This document shows positions 9,072 to 20,692 of a DNA stretch of 64,000 nucleotides, one piece after another (positions within the stretch are counted from its first letter, which is position 1; each line of letters begins with the position of its first letter). Made by a program: the position numbers and the translations under genes. The notes under the pieces are model-generated. The model saw only the letters and a program-made list of their open reading frames with translations. It made no database searches and was not told the DNA's origin. This DNA is from Diphasiastrum complanatum (lineage: Eukaryota > Streptophyta > Lycopodiopsida > Lycopodiales > Lycopodiaceae): assembly GCA_029204225.1 (NCBI GenBank), contig MU832041.1:26295-90294 (forward strand). The letters are read 5' to 3'.

Positions 9072-11810
9072 ATGGCGATTGTATTCAAAACGCACCCAAA
9101 GCTAGTGATACCAGTATTACAACCACTGGTTGTTCGATCGCGAATTGAAGGTCTTCTTCAATTCAATCCATCAGTAATTCTTACTGATTTATGTTATGAG
9201 CTGATCCGCAATTTGGACAAAACAAAAGAAGGACATATTTTCACAACTGTCCGCAATCAAGAGATTGTTATCACAAAGGGGTTTTATTGTCGTGCCTTAG
9301 GATTGCCTATGGACGGCAGTATGCCAGTTACTAAACTAGATTTCATTGCGGAGAGCAGAGCTTTTCAAGAAGGGCTTATCTTGAGAAACGGGGATACAAA
9401 CTCTCTTATATAAGAGACCCCAATCTCAAGAGCTTCGTTCGATTTGCTCTTGCTTCTATCTTCTTACCGAAGCAAGAGTACACAATTTCAAATAGCAATA
9501 TGGGACACCTGCTAAGAGCTTTAAATGGAGAACAGATTGTCGTCGGACAGATTGCTTTCAAGCAATTATGTAAATTAATAAAAGCTAATCAGTTCTCCAG
9601 GCTGGGTCAGCAGATGGGCATTTTATGTATGCATGCTAGTGTGTTGATAGTGCAGGAGGATATCAGAATTGCACCAGTACTACCAGAGCTAGCCCCATCA
9701 ATTGAGGTGGAATCCTTGATGCAGATATCAAAGGCAACCATCGTAGCAGCCACATCATCATCATCATCAAGTCAAGGGAGCATGGTGAGGATGACTTCGC
9801 CATCATCCCAGTACACACCATTGTCCAGCAAAGAAGGAAATAGTAATGCGGAAGAGGAGGCGGAGGACACTGCTGATCAGGAGCATAATCAGGCTGAAAT
9901 ACCACAAGAGCCAGAAACACAAGGAGCAGAACAACTTTCTAATGACCAGCAAGGTAGCGAAAGCGACATCGAGGAACCAATCCTTGATGCCGAGTTATAT
10001 CAAAAGGTTTTTGGAACACTACTGCCAAATACTCGGGCAACTATTCAGCATCTTGCTAGCTTGGAGAAGGTATCCAGGAAATTGGGGCCTAAGTATGAAA
10101 GAGTCCGAGCATACCTCACCCAAAAAGATACAGAGCTGAGCGAAACAAAGGCTGAGTTGGCCTACAAAAATGAGGAGCTTGAAGTAGCCAATGCGAGCTG
10201 AGCAGAAAAGATACAAAGCTTGAAAAAGTGAAAGGAAGGCAGGATGCCACGCTCAAAGTGTTGGAAGAAATACAAGAGCAGTCCAACGCCTTCGAAAGTG
10301 AGAACATACTGCTTAAACAACAACTTCAGACCCTGCAGGCTTCTTTGCAGGAGGAGAGACGAGTGCGAACTACTCTTCAGAGTAGCAATGCGGAGCTGAG
10401 CAATGAAGTCAGCAGTGCTCAGGAATCAATTGTCCAACTGCAAAATTCTGCAAAAATGTTAAAGAAAGACAATCAGATATACAAGAAACAGGCCGAAGAG
10501 GCAATACTGTGGCGAATCAGCACCGAAATCACACTCGATGCTTGCATATCTCATGGCAGGTACCAAATTGATCCGGTAGCATGGAAGAGAATCCAAGAGA
10601 GGATGATCCAGACCTTCCAGATGCAATATTTGCAGCCGTAGATGATTGCTTATGAGAAGCTGAAGGAAGAATTAGAAGAGGCCAAATTCCAATCAGGCCA
10701 AATGTAGATTTCTGATGCGGAAGAACCAGTGCAAGGACAAGATCAGAAGATGCAGACAGATGAGCCAGCACCAGTAATGTCAGAAAAGGCCATCCAAATG
10801 GATACCATTTACAGGCAGATCCTGAGAGATCAAGAAACACAGACTGAAACCAAGGATGTTGTAGAGGTACAAGTTACTGAAGACCAACCTCAGGCGTTAA
10901 GCGTCATTCCATACCAAGCCCAAACGTCACCAAGTGAAGCAGTTGTAAAGAAAAACAAGATAGTCTACTCACTAGTAAGGTCAGAATTTCAGACATTTCA
11001 TCAGGAACTAACATTTTTTATTCCACCTTTTTGTAGTCCAGAACTCCAATGGAGAATGAATTACCTTTTTTTACCTAAACTTTTTGGTTACACAAAAGAA
11101 CAACGGGAGAACCCTTGGACTTTTTCTAACATGAATACTTTATGGTCTAGACTAACTGTATATCAAAAAGGAATCCTGCCCTTGCCATTGTTCAGAACAA
11201 GTTCAATGTGCAAACTAATTATATTCATGTGGTCACAGAATCCTTGTATATATACATCTTAGAATACCTAAGAACATTTGAAAATAATATTTTTCCAGCA
11301 TTGGATGAATATTTGAATAAGTCAGAATCAATTAGCATTTTAAAAAAGTTGTTTCTAACTCTAAATCAATTTCTTCCCAAGTTACTCATCAGTTCTTATT
11401 CCCTGATCTGTGGAAAATCTACACAGATTGGGAAACTAACTATTCTCGTTATTTGGAGGAGGTAAAAGCATATTAGATCTTCAAAGTTAATTAGTCCACT
11501 TCATTTGAAGGGACCCGGAGGGCAGAGGGCCCTTCAATTTCATTCAATAGTTAAAAGGCCATGAAGTGCAGATTTAGTTGAAAGGGGGCCTTTCTTCAAA
11601 GTGTATTTTTCTACAAAGCCCCATAACTTTGGGCCTATTATTCTGTTTGAGGCTATCCAAAAGCAAAAATTCTCCAAATTAAGGGCAGAAAAGGAATGTA
11701 TCCTACAAGTAGAATTTCTCCTGGACAGAGTGCTCACCGAATCTAGGGGAGAAGCTAGTGATCCTACATTGGAGCAATTTTTAAAAATTCCATCGAGTTT
11801 GGTGAGTTAG
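9072..11810 (+). pseudogene. gypsy-1 post-pol ORF (large accessory protein)
   Basis: A long degraded ORF lies downstream of integrase, a position used by env-like or accessory ORFs in some plant gypsy lineages. The N-terminal part (9072-9413, continuing after a frameshift near 9405 to about 9660) has the pattern ITKGFYCRALGLP, resembling plant-transposon accessory domains. Next come a Ser/Glu-rich region, a coiled coil rich in Leu, Gln and Glu (about 10100-10560, with frameshift and stops at 10199 and about 10225), and stops at 10639 and 10705. A conserved-looking C-terminal part (FQTFHQELTFFIPPFC, then FGYTKEQRENPWTF) continues through frameshifts near 11210 and 11340 to 11810. No signal peptide or membrane segment is evident, so I do not call it an envelope. 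Function unknown. Confidence 0.65.
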
Positions 11811-11929
11811 GCCAAATCAAGCTACGAGAGGGCCTGAAAGTTTTTTGGTCAGACTTTGAAGTTGATTTTTGAAGCTTCTAATTGCTCTATAAGTTGTTTG
11901 CAAGCAGCATTGCTCCAAGGGAGAGGTTT
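11811..11929. other. Junction between gypsy-1 and copia-E
   Basis: This short non-coding stretch contains no recognisable LTR terminus or target-site duplication, so I cannot tell which element inserted into which. Confidence 0.35.
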
Positions 11930-13319
11930 CTGATGTTCGAAGATCTTTATGGCATCCTGTTACAAGAAGAACAAAGATGAGCAATGGTGAATTGACAACC
12001 CTCATCGGAAGAGCAAGCAATGCTAGCAAGGAGAAAGCATAAATACAAGAAACTCCCCAACAACAAGAATAAAGACAAATGTTTCTATTGCCAAAAGCAT
12101 GGACATTGGGCAAGGGATTGCCGCAAAAAAAATGTTGGATATTAAGAAGGGCAAGCTGAAGCAATTGACCAATCTTGATGAGGAAGATCATGATAGTGAC
12201 AATGAAGACCAAAGTACAACATTTGCTACTACATTAGCATCATAGCATTCCATTGAGCACATGCATTGGTACATGGATTTAGGAGCAGCAAGAGACATGA
12301 CTGGCAACAAGTCGCGGTTCAAAAAGCTAGAGCTTACCAATGACAAAGATAGAGTTGCGTAGGTGAATGGTGACAAGTGCCAAATTCATGGAGTTGGCAC
12401 AATGTCTATTCAATTTTCTGATGGACATGTGAAGGTAATTGAAATCGTTTTGTATGTTTCTGGCCTTCAGAAAAGTGTATTATTTATTGGTACAAGGAAG
12501 GATCATAAGTTGAAGGTAGAGTTTAACAACAAGAAATGCCATATCAAGGATGTGAACCAGGGTTCCAAAGTAATTATTGATGGCTTTAGGGATAGAACTT
12601 GTGTATTGTACAAGCTAAATGTTGTTGTCACAAAGTGCAATGCCTTGGCATCGACATCTATATTGCATAGTGACCTATGGCATAGACTATTGGGGCCTTC
12701 GAACATCAAGAGATTGAGGTTGTTTCATAAGCTCAAACTGGTAATAAGCCTACCGAATTTGGATGATAAAGAAGAATCCATTTGCAAGAGATGGAATGGT
12801 TTAGAAAAATAATTGTACCATTATCGAGGCTGTTAGGCAATGATGATAGGCTAAAGCCATTAATACTAATGTGTCCTTGCAAAACAGAAGCTCAATAGTT
12901 GTTGTACTTAATAGCATACCCAAAGACACATTTAGCTGTAAAAAATCTAGGATGGATGGGTTGCGAGTATTTGGATGTCGTGTGTATATATGTTCCCATA
13001 TCCCAAGAGTGAAAGGACCAAAATGTAGGTGAAGGCCTTGAAGTGTATCTTTACAAGGCATGATGAGCAAACTAAGGGATATAGACGTTATGATCCACTT
13101 GGGCAACGCATACACATAAGTCATGATGTTTTGTTCGATGAGATCCATAGGTTTGGAGATGAAAAAAGGAGTAGTGACGAACTATCCAAGCTTCTCGATG
13201 AGGATGAAGTAACTCCACCACCACATGAAGATTATCAAGATGAGGATGAAGAACGTGGTACTCCTCCTTTTGTGGAGACAAGATGGAGAGTGAGAAAAAA
13301 ACCAAGGTTGCAGGTGATG
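11930..13319 (+). pseudogene. copia-E gag-protease-integrase remnant (left part)
   Basis: Fragments in shifting frames include the Gag zinc knuckle CFYCQKHGHWARDC at about 12090-12130, the protease motif region WYMDLGAARDMTGNKSRF (the usual D-S-G has become D-L-G), the open frame 12363-12812 with the strand-rich protease C-terminus, and from about 12900 the integrase C-terminal part ending GYRRYDPLGQRIHISHDVLF. The integrase core between about 12800 and 12900 is deleted. The sequence is cut at 13319 by gypsy-2 and continues at 22672. Confidence 0.8.
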
Positions 13320-14071
13320 TGTAGTGGGTTTCTTTCCTTGCCTAATCTAAATCCAAGATCTAGTCAATCTAGAACATAGAGACGGAGTTAGTTGTCATGC
13401 GTAGGTTCGTTCCCATGAGAGCGATAGTTTAGTTTAGATTTCAGCATGAATGGAAGATCTAAATCTAACTCTACATCCATTAACCCTACTCATTCACACT
13501 AAGATCCATTAACACTACAATCCACAACAAAGATAGCTTACTCTTTCTCTCTAACCCTTTTTTTCTCTCATAAAAAGTATAATAACACTCAATCCCAATA
13601 ACATTCAGATCCAATAATTAGCAAAATCCAAAGAAAGCATGAGAGATGAAGAAGGAAAGAAGAAGAGCACGAACATTCATCAATCCATTTCTAAAGAGAA
13701 CCAATCTACTTTATTGAAATGAGAAAATGAACATCAGGAGCAACTCGAGTTGGTCTCTTTTTATAGTAGAGAGGAGGACCCTGGCCTATGAATCCTATTG
13801 GTCCAGTCTTGCCTCTCTTTTTATTCAAATTTAAAAAAGTGTGGGAACCATTAAAATTAGAGGAAAACCCAACTTTATTCACTAACTTGACATTTAGGCC
13901 CTACGACATTAAAAGTCACGCAAAAAGGCCTAAGGTCCTTTTATTGACTTTTAACTAATCAATCAAATAACTATGTGATCATCGGATTGGACTTACACAC
14001 GCAGGGTGCCAAATCCCTCTCACTTATTAATTAGGGTTAGGGTTGCCTTGGGATCCGCAAACCCTCCAACA
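13320..14071 (-). repeat. 3' LTR of gypsy-2
   Basis: Seen on the plus strand it starts TGTAGTGGGTTTC and ends CCTCCAACA; on the minus strand it starts TGTTGGAGGG. The length is 752 bp and it matches the LTR at 21917-22666 with scattered substitutions. A CT-rich tract sits near 13550. The telomere-like run of two to three TTAGGG units near 14030 is part of the LTR. Confidence 0.92.
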
Positions 14072-14086
14072 ATATCCCCCAGTAAA
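14072..14086 (-). promoter_or_regulatory. Polypurine tract of gypsy-2
   Basis: The minus strand reads ACTGGGGGATAT directly before the LTR start TGTTGGAGG. A purine-rich run at this place primes plus-strand DNA synthesis in LTR elements. Confidence 0.7.
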
Positions 14087-14089
14087 ATT

Positions 14090-14904
14090 GGTGGCGGTCC
14101 CACGACACCTGCAATATGCAGTTATTGGAGACTTTTATTGGCTTCGCACCGAATCTTGATTAAATGGTACTGCACCTTCTCCATGAAGTCAAGGCGTGCA
14201 GTATTAAAATCCAAATTTGTGGTAGAAAACAACGGTGGGCTCCGGCAATTCACTTGGAGGTTGCCCATGATGTGAAGTGTGATTCCCAGGAGCCTCCCAT
14301 CATTGCCGCACAAAAATATAAACGAGCAACCGGCAGCTGATCTTTGATTTGCTCTGAGGCCATCAGCTTATTTGGATCGAATGCCAAAGGAGGAAAACAA
14401 TCATCCCATCTAGTTGCCACTGACGCCAACAGAGTTAGATCTTTAACAAACATTGTCGATTGTCACACCGTTGGATCTGGAGAGTGGACATATTCTCTCT
14501 GATAGGCTTGTAAGGCACGGTGGAAATCCACTGAGATTGTCCAGCTGTAGGGCTGATGGATGATTGGCCAATTGGCGTGCTTGTGATTGGGTGAGGCCTG
14601 CGTGTCGGATGCTATACCTATAACTGCAAGGGTGGCCTCAGTGACGCGCACCTTGTGTGTGGTCCCTGGAAAGTGATATAAAATTTAGATTTCTCCATGT
14701 ACTGAAGGCAAGAGTGATAAATTCCATATGGATGCGACCAGAAAAGGCCCTCTCATGAATACCCATTGCACTGAGCAGAGGCTCCGCAAGGGTCATCCAC
14801 TGAGTGACCATGCTTGTGCTAGGAAGGATCATAATGTCCGTTGCAGATGGGACATCACGATGGATAGTATAGCGCGGAGACTGGGAAGTATCGGTAGAAG
14901 ACAT
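14090..14904 (-). pseudogene. gypsy-2 post-pol ORF remnant
   Basis: From an ATG at 14904 the frame reads MSSTDTSQSPRYTIHRDVP and stays open to 14638. Coding-like fragments in other frames continue towards the PPT (for example 14313-14122 with RLLGITLHIMGNLQVNCR). It has the same relative position as the post-pol ORFs of gypsy-1 and gypsy-3. I see no catalytic motif and cannot assign a function. Confidence 0.45.
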
Positions 14905-14911
14905 GATGATT

Positions 14912-15665
14912 AGAAAGGAAATATAAAATGTGTAAAAGTGTCTCAGAAAGCAGTGCAAGAATTTTGGAAGGCTTTGGTCGTAGTAAAAATTTGCAAGAGC
15001 TTTGCTAGCACAAGTGAGGAATGAATCGAATTCAGTCAACCTATAGGTGAATTTGGTGGATCCATTCCACTGAATACTAGTTTGGCTGATCAATTCTGAA
15101 TAAAAATTTGCAGGCATGTACAGTACTGTGATAATAGGGTATAAAAATCTTGGCAAAGGTTTTTGGGGATCTGAACCTATCAAGTGAACGTTTTTCAAGC
15201 CTGGCGAAGGATGAACCTTTGCCTAGGAGGATCTTTCGCCCAAGTACTGTCATAAATGTATTTTTCCAAGACCTAAACCTATAAATAACCTAATTTTGAC
15301 ATTTTAAGATCATCTAACAGGTCGACGAAGGTTAATAATGAGGTTAAGATGCTCGGCGAAGGTTCCCAAAATGGCATATCAATATTCCTTCACCGGACTC
15401 AAAAATTGAGGTTTTTTCTGGACAGAAACCTTTGCCCACCTCAAATTAGATAAATCTAGAGTGGATGTACAATCTGAGAGCTCAGCGAAGGTTTTTGGTA
15501 CTGAATAGGCTAAATCTGACCAAAACAGTGATTTTCTAAGTTTTTTTCCATCAAAAAATTATTGTGCTTTCTTTTTCTATGTTGATGACTTTTTGACTTT
15601 TGCTCATCAGTATTTTCTCAATTAAATTATTTTTTTAACTGTCTTTTTCTAAAAAACTCAGCAAA
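14912..15665 (-). other. gypsy-2 spacer between integrase and post-pol ORF
   Basis: Mostly non-coding. It contains at least six copies of the GCGAAGGTT-type word also found in the 5' leader (for example near 15200, 15325, 15354 and 15484). The open frame upstream of the likely start at 14904 extends to 15198 but has no recognisable domain. Confidence 0.5.
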
Positions 15666-16208
15666 TTAAGTACTGAACAACAAAAAATTGAAAAACAAAC
15701 ATTTTCCATCCAAGTGCTCGGGAATTACTATGCCATAGTTCAAGATTTCCTTCACTTTATACAAGCCTTCCCCAGTGAACTTCAACTTGCCCTTGATCAG
15801 CTTGGTTTTGTACATTAATGCAAGATCTCCTGTTTTCAAATCTTTTTTTTGCAATCGGCGATAATTGTGCCATGCCTTGCGGCGGGCTTTCTCTGCTGCT
15901 AAGGCATGAACTGCCATCAATCGGGTTTCACATAATTTGTACAACACTTCATGACGGAGTTGTAAAGACGTATCATCATTTAATCGTTCTATGGCCGCTA
16001 TGCATAAAGATGGGATTAAAAATTCAATCGGCATGACAGCATCTTGACCATAAACCAGTTGAAAAGGTGTTTGATTTGTACTATTTTTGTAAGCAATTCT
16101 GAATGCCCATAATGCTGCATACAGTTTATGTTCCCAATCAGACCGACTCGCATCAACTGTCTTTGTCATAATGGTGTAGAGAATCTTATTGGAAGATTGT
16201 GTTTCCAT
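15666..16208 (-). pseudogene. pol: gypsy-2 integrase C-terminal half
   Basis: It begins at the catalytic-Glu region (TQSSNKILYTIMTKTVDASR) and continues through WEHKLYAALWAFRIAYKN, TPFQLVYGQDAVMPIEF and the C-terminal GDLALMYKTKLIKGKLKF block. The zinc finger and the first two catalytic aspartates are missing because the sequence joins directly to RNase H at about 16205. The same family segment occurs in gypsy-F at 27518-28102. Confidence 0.88.
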
Positions 16209-17457
16209 GAGGTAGGGACAAAATTTTCGAATAGAAAAATCATGGCCAATGCCTCATATTTAGTTGTTGAATAATTCTTTTTTGGATTTGTAAGCTGTCT
16301 GCTTGCAAATCGTATAGGATAATCCTTCTTATAGTCATCTGGCTGCGTCAAAAGTGATCCAATGGCGTATTTTGAAGCATCCGTATGAACATGAAATTCT
16401 ATTGTCCAATTTGGAGAATGCAGTATTGGTGCTGAAGTTAATGCTTTTTTTAATTTTTCAAAGGCTTCTAACGCTTCTATTGTCCAAATAGGAACAATGG
16501 TCAGTTTGTATATAGGTCGTGCTAAATCCGCAAAGAAGATAATAAAGATTCGATAGTAGTTCGCATGACCCATAAACACGTAAACTCCACGAATTGTTAC
16601 TGGCGGTGGCAATTCCACAATAACTTTGATCTTAGAATAATCTGTGGCAATACCATGTCTTGATATCACATGTCAAAGCACAACTCCGTGGGAAACCCAT
16701 ATATGACATTTTTCTGGATTAAGAGAAATATGATATTTGCGACATCTTTCAAATACTTTTCCCAATCGATCCAGGTGGTCTGTATCTATACTATAAACTC
16801 CCAAGTAAATTTCAAGAAATTTTGTAGATAATCTTTAAATGCAAATTGCATTACTCTCTGGAATGGACTTGGTGCATTACAGAGTTCAAACGACATTACT
16901 TTGCAAGCATAGGTGTCCCATTCTGTTGCAAAAGCAGTTTTGTGACGATCGCCAGGTGCGATCTTAACCTGGTTGTAACCACTAAATCCATCCAGAAAAC
17001 TATAAGCTTCCACTCCAACAAGGCGATCCAAAATGCTTTCAGTAAAAGGTAACAGAAAGTGATTCTTCCGCGTCACTTTGTTCAACGCTTTGAGGTTCAC
17101 ACAGATCCTCAATTTCCCATTTTTCTTAGGAACAATGACAATCGATGAAATCCATTCAGTATGCTCGATCTCATAAATAAAATCGACGTCAAGCAATCTC
17201 TGAAGTTCTTTCTTTATCAGATTCGCTACATTAGGATTACAGCGATAGAACTTTGTAACCTTTGGAACTGCATCAGGTACTAAAGCTATGGTATGTTCAA
17301 TCACTGATGTTGGAATACCTTTCAAATCTTGATAAGTCCATGCAAAGCAATCTTGATACTTAATAAGTGACAAGCGGAGTGCTTGATACTGTTCAGGAGT
17401 AAGTTGTGATCCAACTTGTACATTCTTTTCCGGTTCTCCTGGCTCGGCAAGATTCAT
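16166..17457 (-). pseudogene. pol: gypsy-2 reverse transcriptase and RNase H
   Basis: The RT fingers and palm are clear: FIYEIEHTEWISSIVIVPKK, FLDGFSGYNQVKIAPGDRHK and CNAPSPFQRVMQFAF. The catalytic box should follow FLEIY, but here the sequence is YLGVYS after a frameshift near 16820, so both aspartates are lost. After a further frame change, CHIWVSHG leads to the tether and to RNase H with FHVHTDASKYAIGSLLTQ and NYSTTKYEALAMIF. A deletion removes the end of RNase H together with most of integrase. Confidence 0.88.
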
Positions 17458-18716
17458 TGGCTGTGTCTTAGCTAGGCCATTGTAAACTTCTTTGGCATGT
17501 GTTCTTCAGGTTCACAATGTGCTTTAGGTAACATGATAACCACATCGTCCAGTGTATAACATTTAAAATGCTCGGGCATATCATGTTGGACTACGTTTGC
17601 TTGTTCTTTTTTGAAAGGACTTGTCTTGGATCTTCGTTTAGCCTTCTTAGCAGGAATTGATCGTGGAGGTGATGACTTTCAAGATGATAAATCTTTCTTC
17701 AAAGGTGAAGACTTCCTAGATGATGATGTCTTACTAGAAATCTGACTTGAAGAATCATCCTTGACTTTTCCTTTGCCTTTATCTAATAAAGGTGGCACTT
17801 CCTTTGAATCAATCTTCCGAGGGGGATTTTCCCATTTCAGGACCGTATTATAATGTTGCTTAGCTTGTTTCTTCATCATCGATCTTGTGATCTTGTCTTC
17901 CTTCAATATAACTGCTTTGGGCGGTTTGATTGTTGGTTCATCAGGAACATTACGCACTCCAAATCTGGTCGGATCCATATGATTTAGAATCTTCTCATCC
18001 GTAAGTTTTGCATTACCATCATAAGTCAAGGCATGACTCACATGAATGGGTTCGTCCTCAATCGGATCTGGTATAGGTTCCGTTGATATCCAGGCTACAT
18101 TCAGCACATTTAGTAAGAACATGATTGGTGTATCCAAAGTTCGATCTAATAAAAAAATCTCGCTCAAATCTGATTGATTATCTTGTTGACACATATATCC
18201 TGTTGTACAATCAATCGTTGCAAGAGCTTCATGCCAATTGACCGTATTTGTTTGAGAATCGTAATGAACTCCCAAATTTTTCTGTGGTCCGTCACAAGTG
18301 TGATCCGTTGTTGACGAATTGTCATTCTCTTTTTGAACCACTGGTTTGATAGTCCAAGTTGTAGGATCAATTCTAACTGCACGTTCAGAATTTTCAAAAG
18401 TGATTTTTTTGGTACCCCAGTTATGAATTACTTGCACAACTCGTAACCATGGACGTCCCAATAGAACTCGGTAAACATTAGGCACTTCTGGTACGTCCAT
18501 CACTATGAAAGTAATGACAAACGGTACTCCTGCAATCTTGACAGGTATATCTTCCACCATTCCTCGTGGATGAACTATCGTTTGATCAGCTAGCTTAATA
18601 GCAAAACTAGCAGATTGGTTCTTTGTAAGGCCCCATTTTGCACATAGCTTTGTAGAGATCAGGTTAACTCCTGAATCGCCATCTATCACGGCTGCTTCTT
18701 TAGGAATTGTCTATGT
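17458..18716 (-). pseudogene. gypsy-2 protease and acidic linker
   Basis: The retropepsin active site is seen as IDGDSGVNLISTKLC near the start, followed by the flap region and the closing motif YRVLLGRPWLRVVQVIHNWG. A long hydrophilic linker follows, ending in a Lys/Ser-rich tail (KGKGKVKDDSSS) before a stop at 17679-17681. After it the frame is open again towards the RT linker. The protease would release Gag and Pol products. The linker is longer than usual and has no domain I recognise. Confidence 0.8.
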
Positions 18717-18784
18717 TGTATTGGCAGAGTGATATTCTTTTGTTCACTTTCCCAAGCGGCTCCAACATGGAGTACTTCATTAGA

Positions 18785-20692
18785 TTATTCAAATCCAGCA
18801 CAAAAAAGCGGCTCTTGATGGACTTCTGGTTCTTCTTGAGCTAACTTTTGCGCTAAGACTTCTTTTGCTTTTGGCACCAACTTCAGGATCTCTCCCAATG
18901 AAATATTGATCTTACTAGACAAAATGTTCATGAGTAGTTCTGTTTGCAGTGCTTCTGGTTCAGTCATCTTGAAGGGTTCTTCAAGATGATGTGACTGATC
19001 ATTCATATCCGTACATAAATTTCTTGAAGGCTGCAATGGTGAAGACCGAATTCAGCTATTGATTTAGCAACTTCAAGCTCTTCTTCTTCTTGAAGATGTT
19101 TAATCCATTGTCTCATATTCTGATATCTTTGTTTTTCTGCATTAAGATTTGGATAGAATCTCGATGTTGTTGGTGTATCATTCAATGGTATAGAATCAAC
19201 AGGTATTGGATCCACTACTGGTTCTTTTTGCTTCTGTGCTCTGGTGACCACCATCAAGGGTCACTTGGTTTATTCTGAGCTACTGGACTTTGCTTGATTG
19301 TTATCAAATTTACAGGTGTTGTAGCTGGTGGTGGCTTCGTTCTTGCTGAACAGTCTTTATATCAATGTCCATAACCACAGTCACGATAGAATGGTACAAA
19401 TTTCTCTTTATTTGGACATTCTGCAACTTTGTGATTTTCTCTACATGCAAAGCATCCAAGTGGTGCTCTGGTCCAATTTTTAAAAGCCTGTTGTTGAGTG
19501 GCAGCATAAATGGCATACTGTTCTGAAGATCCACCTTCCTGATCATTACCATAGTTCCATTGCTCAGCACTTCCGTAAGATTCTGGTTTCATCAAATTGG
19601 CAGGAGGAACGAAATGCTTTGGTGGGGCAGGTGAAGCTAAATGTTTCGAGTATCCAAGAGCAGATTGTCGCAGTCTTACTGCTGGATTACCTCCATACTG
19701 TGGTTCTCGGTATCCCATCTAGGCATACAGTTGTTGAATTATCTGAGGGTTGAAGTTGCAAAAAGCAGTCTCATGATCAAGTAAATTACACATATGGCAA
19801 ACACTGAGTTCCATTCGTTTTTTCAATTGAGGACACTCGTTCACTCTGTGATTTCCTGTACAAATAGAACACCAGACATTTTCCCGGGTAGGAAAAGTCT
19901 TTGCAAGCTTTTCACGTTCCTTGTTTGCTTCCCCATGGAAATTTTCCAATGCTTTGATCTTCTCATCAAATTGCAACTGCAACTTTTCCATCTGTTTTTG
20001 TTGGTTCTTTCCAAGTTTCTCGAACTCATTGAGCATCATTTCTGCAGTAGCATTGGCATTCGTTGATGCAATAGTGGTGGATGTCGTAGTAGTTTGCCCT
20101 GCTGTATAAGGCAACATACTGATATTTGGCTCCTCATCTGAATTTTCATCCTCCTCCCGAATTGCATCGTCCATGGCATTTTGCAAGAGTGCATACTCAT
20201 TATGGCGTTTCAACTCATGTCTAATCTGTTTAGGTAGACCTGACAAAAACCACATAATCATGGCATTTTCGTTAATCATCTCAGGTTCGCATTTAGATCT
20301 AAGACGTTTCACCCGTTCAATGTAATCTCGAACCATTTCCCGCTTTCCCATTTTAATTTTACTTAAAAGTAGGAAAGGGTCTTCCATAAACTTTTGCGGT
20401 TTGAACCGTGTGATAAGGGCTCGCTTAACAACCTCCCAATCTGTACACTCAGTTTCGTCTTGGTTATAGTACCAATCTTGTGTTGCGTCTGTTAAGGCCA
20501 TAGGAAACAGCTTAAGTTTATCTTGAGGATAAATCTCACCATAGACTTCACAAGATTCAGCATAGATCTAAAGAAATCTAACTGGATCTTTTAATCCATT
20601 ATATTTGGGTAGATCCAAACGGGGTGCTCTTCTAAAAATAATTGGATTGACTTCCTGTGGAGCACCTCCAGGAGCAGCTCCAGGGGCAGCCA
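18785..20692 (-). pseudogene. gag: gypsy-2 gag with a zinc-knuckle array
   Basis: The start at 20692 (MAAPGAAPGGAPQEVNPIIF) is followed by the retrotransposon gag domain with the motif KIKMGKREMVRDYIERVKRL. Stops at about 20568, 19717 and 19371 interrupt one frame. After a coiled stretch (NQQKQMEKLQLQFDEKIK) there are up to four knuckles: CSICTGNHRVNEC, CHMCNLLDHETAFC, CFACRENHKVAEC and a fourth, partly mutated, near 19370. Most Gag proteins have one or two. A linker ending near 18785 (LQTELLMNILSSKINISLGE) precedes the protease. A related copy lies at 60340-61045 and confirms the fourth knuckle. Confidence 0.85.

Larger units (their letters stand above)
4220..11810 (+). mobile_element. Gypsy-1, Ty3/gypsy element with post-pol ORF
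   Basis: From left to right: protease-like domain 1, protease-like domain 2 (with a MITE inside), reverse transcriptase, RNase H, integrase ending at 8484, about 0.5 kb of non-coding DNA, and a long extra ORF to about 11810. Gag and the 5' LTR are not in the window because copia-A lies against the left edge, and I find no 3' LTR. No chromodomain follows the integrase, so it is probably a non-chromovirus lineage such as Tat or Athila. At least five frameshifts or stops make it inactive. Copia-E begins shortly to the right. Confidence 0.85.

Noticed and set aside
9663-9920. Minus-strand 85-codon ORF
   Set aside because: It is a shadow opposite the Ser/Glu-rich part of the gypsy-1 post-pol ORF, kept open by the ATC/ATG-rich composition.
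9072-11810. Retroviral-type envelope gene
   Set aside because: No signal peptide, furin-like site or transmembrane helix is visible; the coiled coil alone does not support envelope function.
14025-14045. Interstitial telomere sequence (TTAGGGTTAGGG)
   Set aside because: Only two to three units, and the same word is part of every copy of this LTR family (also at about 22625 and, inverted, 60240).
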